Origin: a virus
DNA length: 64,000 nucleotides
Reading direction: 5' to 3' (one strand)
Virus record (IMG/VR): IMGVR_UViG_3300030104_006883
Coordinates: 62,001 to 126,000 of that record
The translations under genes were made by a program, and so were the position numbers. Each line of letters opens with the position of its first letter. Positions within the stretch are counted from its first letter, which is position 1. Below, one piece after another: positions 60,779 through 64,000 of this stretch. The notes below the pieces were generated by a model. It made no database searches and was not told where the DNA came from. It was given only the letters and a program-made list of their open reading frames with translations.

Positions 60779-62110
60779 ATGGCAATGCCCACCCTATCAC
60801 CAAAACAAAATCCAAGCCCTGTGGTTTTGACCTCCACTGGCTCAACTGCTGAGTCGAGTGAAAACGAGTGGGACAATTCCGCTGGCAATTCTACAAACTA
60901 CGCGTTTGGTATTTATTTAACCAACCAATACGGTGCTTCCAATAACGATTTTATTTCCGGCGCATCGGATCAAGTAGCCTACACTTATAAGAAGCTAGGC
61001 GGAGATGTATTAGATATTGAGTTAACTGTTGGAAATATTTATACTGCTTATGAAGAGGCAGTTTTAGAGTATTCTTATATTGTCAACATACACCAAGCCA
61101 AAAATGTCTTGGGCGACTTGATGGGCAACAGAACTGGGTCGTTTGACCAAGATGGCGAAATGAAAACTGGAGAACTCTCTTCGAGTCTTGGAGGGGACAG
61201 AGTAGAGCTAAAGATGCCAAGATTTACCTTTGAGTATTCTAGGAGAGCTTCTGATGGAGTTTCTGAAGCTGTTGGTATCGGAGGGGCTTTGCCGGAATAT
61301 TCCGCGTCGTTCGATTCGGTTAATGATAAACAAGATTATGATTTACAATCAATAATTTACTCTGCCTCAATTGATGGAACCACCGCTGGGAGCCTATTTA
61401 CAGGATCCATAGGCAAAAATAAAATTACAATTAAAAAAGTATTCTATAAAACTCCCCACGCTATGTGGAGGTTCTATGGCTATTATGGTGGTTTGAACGC
61501 AGTAGGAAACATGTCAACGTATGGAATGTTTTCTGACGATTCAACGTTTGAAGTAATTCCTGCATGGCAAAATAAAGCACAAGCAATGGCCTATGAAGAT
61601 GCCATTTATACTAGAAATTCTCATTATTCTTATGAAATAAAAAACAATACTTTAAGACTTTTCCCTTCACCAACGTCGATGTCCCCGGACAAGTTCTGGG
61701 TCCAGTTCACAGTAAAAACAGATGCTTGGGTAGAAGAGTCTGACAAGGAAGGCGGCGCTGATGGTGTTAATAATATGAACACGCTGCCATTTGCTAATAT
61801 ACCATATGCAAGCATTAACAGCATCGGTAAGCAATGGATTAGAAGATTTGCATTAGCGACTGCAAAAGAAATGCTAGCACAGGTGAGAGGAAAGTTTGGT
61901 AATACGATACCAATTCCAGGGGACAATGTTAACCTAAACGCAACTGAGCTTTTGTCCCAAGCAAAGGATGAGCAACAGGCACTGAGAGAAGAACTGAAGA
62001 CAGTTCTTGATGAGCTAACTTATGCGAAGCTTTCCGAGAGAGACGCCACTATACAGGGGAATGTCAACAACACTATGAAGGTGGTGCCGTCTGGCATTTA
62101 TACAGGGTAG
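60779..62110 (+). CDS. 13: Neck protein (gp13-like)
   Basis: A 443-residue protein starting at ATG 60779 with AGGAG 9 bases upstream; the frame is open to 60716, but that overlaps the terminator. The C-terminal block WIRRFALATAKEMLAQVRGK, then IPIPGDNVNLNATELLSQAK and a final helix, is the signature of gp13-type neck proteins. The N-terminal half holds a beta-rich part and YTAYEEAVLEYSYIVNIHQA. In T4 gp13 (309 residues) binds the portal after packaging and, with gp14, closes the head and receives the tail. The gene has an extended N-terminus relative to T4. It is directly followed by gp14- and gp15-like genes. Confidence 0.78.
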   Translation: MAMPTLSPKQNPSPVVLTSTGSTAESSENEWDNSAGNSTNYAFGIYLTNQYGASNNDFISGASDQVAYTYKKLGGDVLDIELTVGNIYTAYEEAVLEYSYIVNIHQAKNVLGDLMGNRTGSFDQDGEMKTGELSSSLGGDRVELKMPRFTFEYSRRASDGVSEAVGIGGALPEYSASFDSVNDKQDYDLQSIIYSASIDGTTAGSLFTGSIGKNKITIKKVFYKTPHAMWRFYGYYGGLNAVGNMSTYGMFSDDSTFEVIPAWQNKAQAMAYEDAIYTRNSHYSYEIKNNTLRLFPSPTSMSPDKFWVQFTVKTDAWVEESDKEGGADGVNNMNTLPFANIPYASINSIGKQWIRRFALATAKEMLAQVRGKFGNTIPIPGDNVNLNATELLSQAKDEQQALREELKTVLDELTYAKLSERDATIQGNVNNTMKVVPSGIYTG

Positions 62111-62120
62111 GGGGAGTTAG

Positions 62121-62600
62121 ATGTCTAAATGGAAGCAGCCAGATAGTCCCCCGCCTCCCTTATTTGCTGGGAAAAAAGAACGAGATCTTGTAAAGCAAGT
62201 TAATGACGAGCTAATTGAAAGAGTCATAGGACAGCAAATAGTTTATTATCCAATTAGTTTAGAAAAAACTGACTTTCACCCTGTCTATGGAGAAGCGATA
62301 AAAAAATCTTTTTTGCCTCCGGTAAGGGTTTATGCGCTAGTTGAGTATGGAGGGAACCAAAGTAATTCAGATGTCTTTGGTATAGATAAGACTTCTACAA
62401 TAACTGTTTCATTTCACAAAAGAAGACTCTTAGAAGAACAAGACTTATATGTAAGAGAAGGTGACTTTGTGCTATATGGAGAACAATATTACGAAATCAC
62501 AACGATAACCTGGCAAAGACAGCTATTTGGCCAGATTGACCATAGATTTGAGATTATTGCTAGTTGTACGAGAGCCAGAGAGGGACTATTCAATGTCTGA
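62121..62600 (+). CDS. 14: Neck/head-closure protein (gp14-like)
   Basis: A 159-residue protein, shorter than T4 gp14 (256), with a GGGGGAG ribosome site 4 bases before ATG. A helical opening (DLVKQVNDELIERVIGQQIVYY) is followed by a beta-barrel-like run (TSTITVSFHKRRLLEEQDLY, REGDFVLYGEQYYEITTITW, RFEIIASCTRAREG). The GDF-x-YGEQYYEI element matches head-closure proteins, in which a strand pair lines the channel. Together with gp13 it should seal the filled head. The assignment is supported by order (13, 14, 15, 18) as in T4. It overlaps the next gene by 8 bases. Confidence 0.7.
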   Translation: MSKWKQPDSPPPPLFAGKKERDLVKQVNDELIERVIGQQIVYYPISLEKTDFHPVYGEAIKKSFLPPVRVYALVEYGGNQSNSDVFGIDKTSTITVSFHKRRLLEEQDLYVREGDFVLYGEQYYEITTITWQRQLFGQIDHRFEIIASCTRAREGLFNV

Positions 62601-63495
62601 TCCTAAGAACGAACATAAAAGTAAACTTGATTATAGCTTTACGGGACTAGAAGACACTTCAAAGGTGCAAGAAAAGATTTTAGAGCCCTCAACTTTAGAA
62701 ACTATAGATGAATCTCTATATGATTTTGTCAACGAGCTTGACATCTTTGCTACGACAAACCGAGGGTTTAGCAAAGTCCCAGTAATTTGGACATCAGCGG
62801 AGAGAGCTTTTCATATTAAAGAGTCGCCGGAGCTACACGACTTAAACGGAAATATAATTCTTCCTGTTATTTCGATTGTTAGAGGTAATATAACTAAAGA
62901 TCCTGCAAATCGCGGAGGAATATATGCGAATGCACTCCCACAGAACAAAGAAGGCGGCACTATAACAATAGCAAGAAGGATCAAGCAGGATAAGACTTCG
63001 AACTTTGCGAATGCAGACGCCAAGAGACTACACGATCAAAGTACTTTCAAGAGAAAAAATGAAAAAGTTGTATACGAGACAATAACGATGCCATTGCCGG
63101 TATATGTTGATGTAGAATACTCAATTTATGTTAGAACAGAGTACCAACAACAGATGAACGAGATAACAACACCATTTTTGAATGTCGGCAGAGGCCTAAA
63201 TTATTTCAGCTTGGGAGCGAATGGTCACAGGTTTGAAGGCTTTATAGATCCTACACATAATTTTGAAACAAACGCTTTAGACGTAGCTGATCAGGAAAAA
63301 ACTTTTTTGACTACTATAAATTTAAAGGTAAGAGGCTATCTTGTAGGGAATGACAAGAACCAGGCACCGCCAAAACTTGTTAAAACGCAAAACGCTGTTG
63401 AGGTTCGACTACCGAAAGAGCATGTTATTTTTGGAGACATACCGGAAACTACAGACAAGGCCTTTTATAGGGAACAATCCTTAAAAACGAAATAG
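62593..63495 (+). CDS. 15: Tail completion / sheath terminator protein (gp15-like)
   Basis: A 300-residue protein started at ATG 62593, inside the gp14 stop region; an open frame back to 62527 is inside gp14 and ignored. VPVIWTSAERAFHI, followed by NGNIILPVISIVRGNITKDPAN, is the pattern of T4 gp15-type proteins (V-P-x-x-W/Y-x-x-x-x-x-A-F, then PxISVxR). YVDVEYSIYVRTEYQQQMNEI and GYLV strands follow. T4 gp15 (272 residues) caps the finished tail tube and sheath and joins tail to neck. Placement directly before the sheath gene supports it. The C-terminus is polar. Confidence 0.75.
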   Translation: MSDPKNEHKSKLDYSFTGLEDTSKVQEKILEPSTLETIDESLYDFVNELDIFATTNRGFSKVPVIWTSAERAFHIKESPELHDLNGNIILPVISIVRGNITKDPANRGGIYANALPQNKEGGTITIARRIKQDKTSNFANADAKRLHDQSTFKRKNEKVVYETITMPLPVYVDVEYSIYVRTEYQQQMNEITTPFLNVGRGLNYFSLGANGHRFEGFIDPTHNFETNALDVADQEKTFLTTINLKVRGYLVGNDKNQAPPKLVKTQNAVEVRLPKEHVIFGDIPETTDKAFYREQSLKTK

Positions 63496-63526
63496 CCCCA
63501 ATTTTATTCTTTTCGTCGCTCCATTT

Positions 63527-63535
63527 ACTATTTAA
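63527..63535 (+). promoter_or_regulatory. Candidate late-promoter motif (ACTATTTAA) before the sheath gene
   Basis: One mismatch to ACTATTTAT, in the 78-base gap between the gp15-like and sheath genes, 38 bases before ATG 63574. It overlaps a near-palindrome CTATTTAATAG. The gap is otherwise AT-rich, with a GGGAG ribosome site. Confidence 0.45.
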
Positions 63536-63573
63536 TAGAGAATAACCATTTTATTTCATGGGAGAACATTAAC

Positions 63574-64000
63574 ATGTCGGTTAAGAAGTTTAAATTTGTT
63601 TCACCTGGAGTTTTCATCAATGAGATCGATAACTCCCAAAGACCAAACGAGCCAACAGGAAGAGGCCCACTTATCATCGGTAGAACCGAAAGAGGCCCAT
63701 CAATGGTGCCGTATCAAGTAAATTCTTTTGCAGAATTTGTAACTGTATTCGGCAATCCAATCTCTGGCAAAACAAACACAGATAGTTGGAGAGATGGCAA
63801 TTACGGCGCTCCAACATACGCTGCATATGCGGCACAAGCTTGGTTGACAAATAATTCCCCCGTGACAATAGTCAGGCTTCTTGGTGATGAGAATTCCAAA
63901 GGCACTGGAACCGGAGACGCATTGGCAGGGTGGAACACAGCGAACGAAATTAAGGCCGCTGGAGCTTCTAACGTTATCGCAGGCGGCGGAGCCTATGGCC
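63574..64000 (+). CDS. 18: Tail sheath protein (gp18-like), cut by the window end
   Basis: An open frame from ATG 63574 to the window end, about 142 codons seen. It starts MSVKKFKFVSPGVFINEIDN; the SPGVFINEID element is the classic N-terminal handle of contractile-tail sheath proteins, which links subunits between rings. GRGPLIIGRTERGP, FAEFVTVFGNP and the Tyr/Ala-rich AAYAAQAWLTNNSPVTIVRL follow as in T4 gp18. The protein polymerises around the tail tube on the baseplate and contracts during injection. A GGGAG site and a candidate late promoter precede it. The remaining roughly 500 residues lie beyond the window. Confidence 0.92.
   Translation, partial: MSVKKFKFVSPGVFINEIDNSQRPNEPTGRGPLIIGRTERGPSMVPYQVNSFAEFVTVFGNPISGKTNTDSWRDGNYGAPTYAAYAAQAWLTNNSPVTIVRLLGDENSKGTGTGDALAGWNTANEIKAAGASNVIAGGGAYG

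Noticed and set aside
1-64000. CRISPR arrays, tRNA genes, insertion sequences, introns/inteins
   Set aside because: No regularly spaced direct repeats, no cloverleaf with a CCA-adjacent T-arm, no transposase or homing endonuclease motifs, and no broken genes were noticed. A tRNAscan or covariance search was not possible, so a missed tRNA cannot be fully excluded.

Overview
The window is one stretch of a large, AT-rich, tailed-phage genome (myovirus, T4 superfamily). Every convincing gene is on the + strand, and genes are packed with 1-23 nt overlaps (ATGA, TAATG, GTGA junctions) or short gaps carrying Shine-Dalgarno sites. There is no gene-free stretch longer than about 120 bases, and I saw no tRNA, rRNA, CRISPR array or insertion sequence. 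T4 gp6, gp13, gp14, gp15, gp17, gp18, gp20, gp21, gp22, gp23, gp25, gp46/47, gp55 and primase-like proteins can be recognised. Many small proteins resemble families I associate with marine T4-like phages, and a phage-borne ribosomal protein bS21 is present. A marine Gram-negative host is therefore likely, but this is inference; the host cannot be named from the sequence.

Layout. (1) 1-4200: a surface-sugar cassette: phytanoyl-CoA-dioxygenase-like protein (5' end outside the window), two sugar-nucleotide dehydratases/epimerases, a PfkB heptose-type kinase, a separate nucleotidyltransferase, a HAD phosphatase and a cupin. (2) 4213-6057: small proteins, a zinc ribbon, a membrane protein and a gp55-like late sigma factor with an extra C-terminal helix-turn-helix. 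(3) 6054-42128: baseplate, spike and fibre region. It includes a probable M15-type peptidase, gp25, gp6, a DNRLRE-like protein, two giant proteins of 2947 and 2896 residues (the second with LamG-like domains), and a run of fibre-type proteins containing two paralogous pairs. (4) 42147-47211: DNA metabolism: RuvC-like nuclease, DnaG-type primase, and a Mre11-Rad50 (gp47-gp46) single-chain fusion behind a near-perfect sigma70 promoter. (5) 47221-48946: probable lysis cassette. (6) 48943-60662: packaging and head: large terminase, portal, core proteins, prohead protease, small proteins with a shared N-terminal helix, bS21, scaffold and major capsid protein, closed by a strong intrinsic terminator. 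(7) 60779-64000: neck proteins gp13, gp14, gp15 and the start of the tail sheath (cut by the window end).

How it fits together. Early transcription by host sigma70 polymerase would drive at least the recombination nuclease. The gp55-like factor would switch on head and tail genes, possibly through a repeated motif ACTATTTAT seen in front of gp25, a fibre gene, the scaffold, the neck operon, the sheath and others. The head is matured by the gp21-like protease, for which L/I-x-E sites are visible near the N-termini of the capsid protein and several small neighbours. The sugar cassette probably alters host surface glycans or supplies an unusual activated sugar. The least expected items are the late-promoter candidate, the sigma factor with a region-4-like tail, the fused nuclease, the possible capsid-targeting helices and the two giant baseplate-region proteins.
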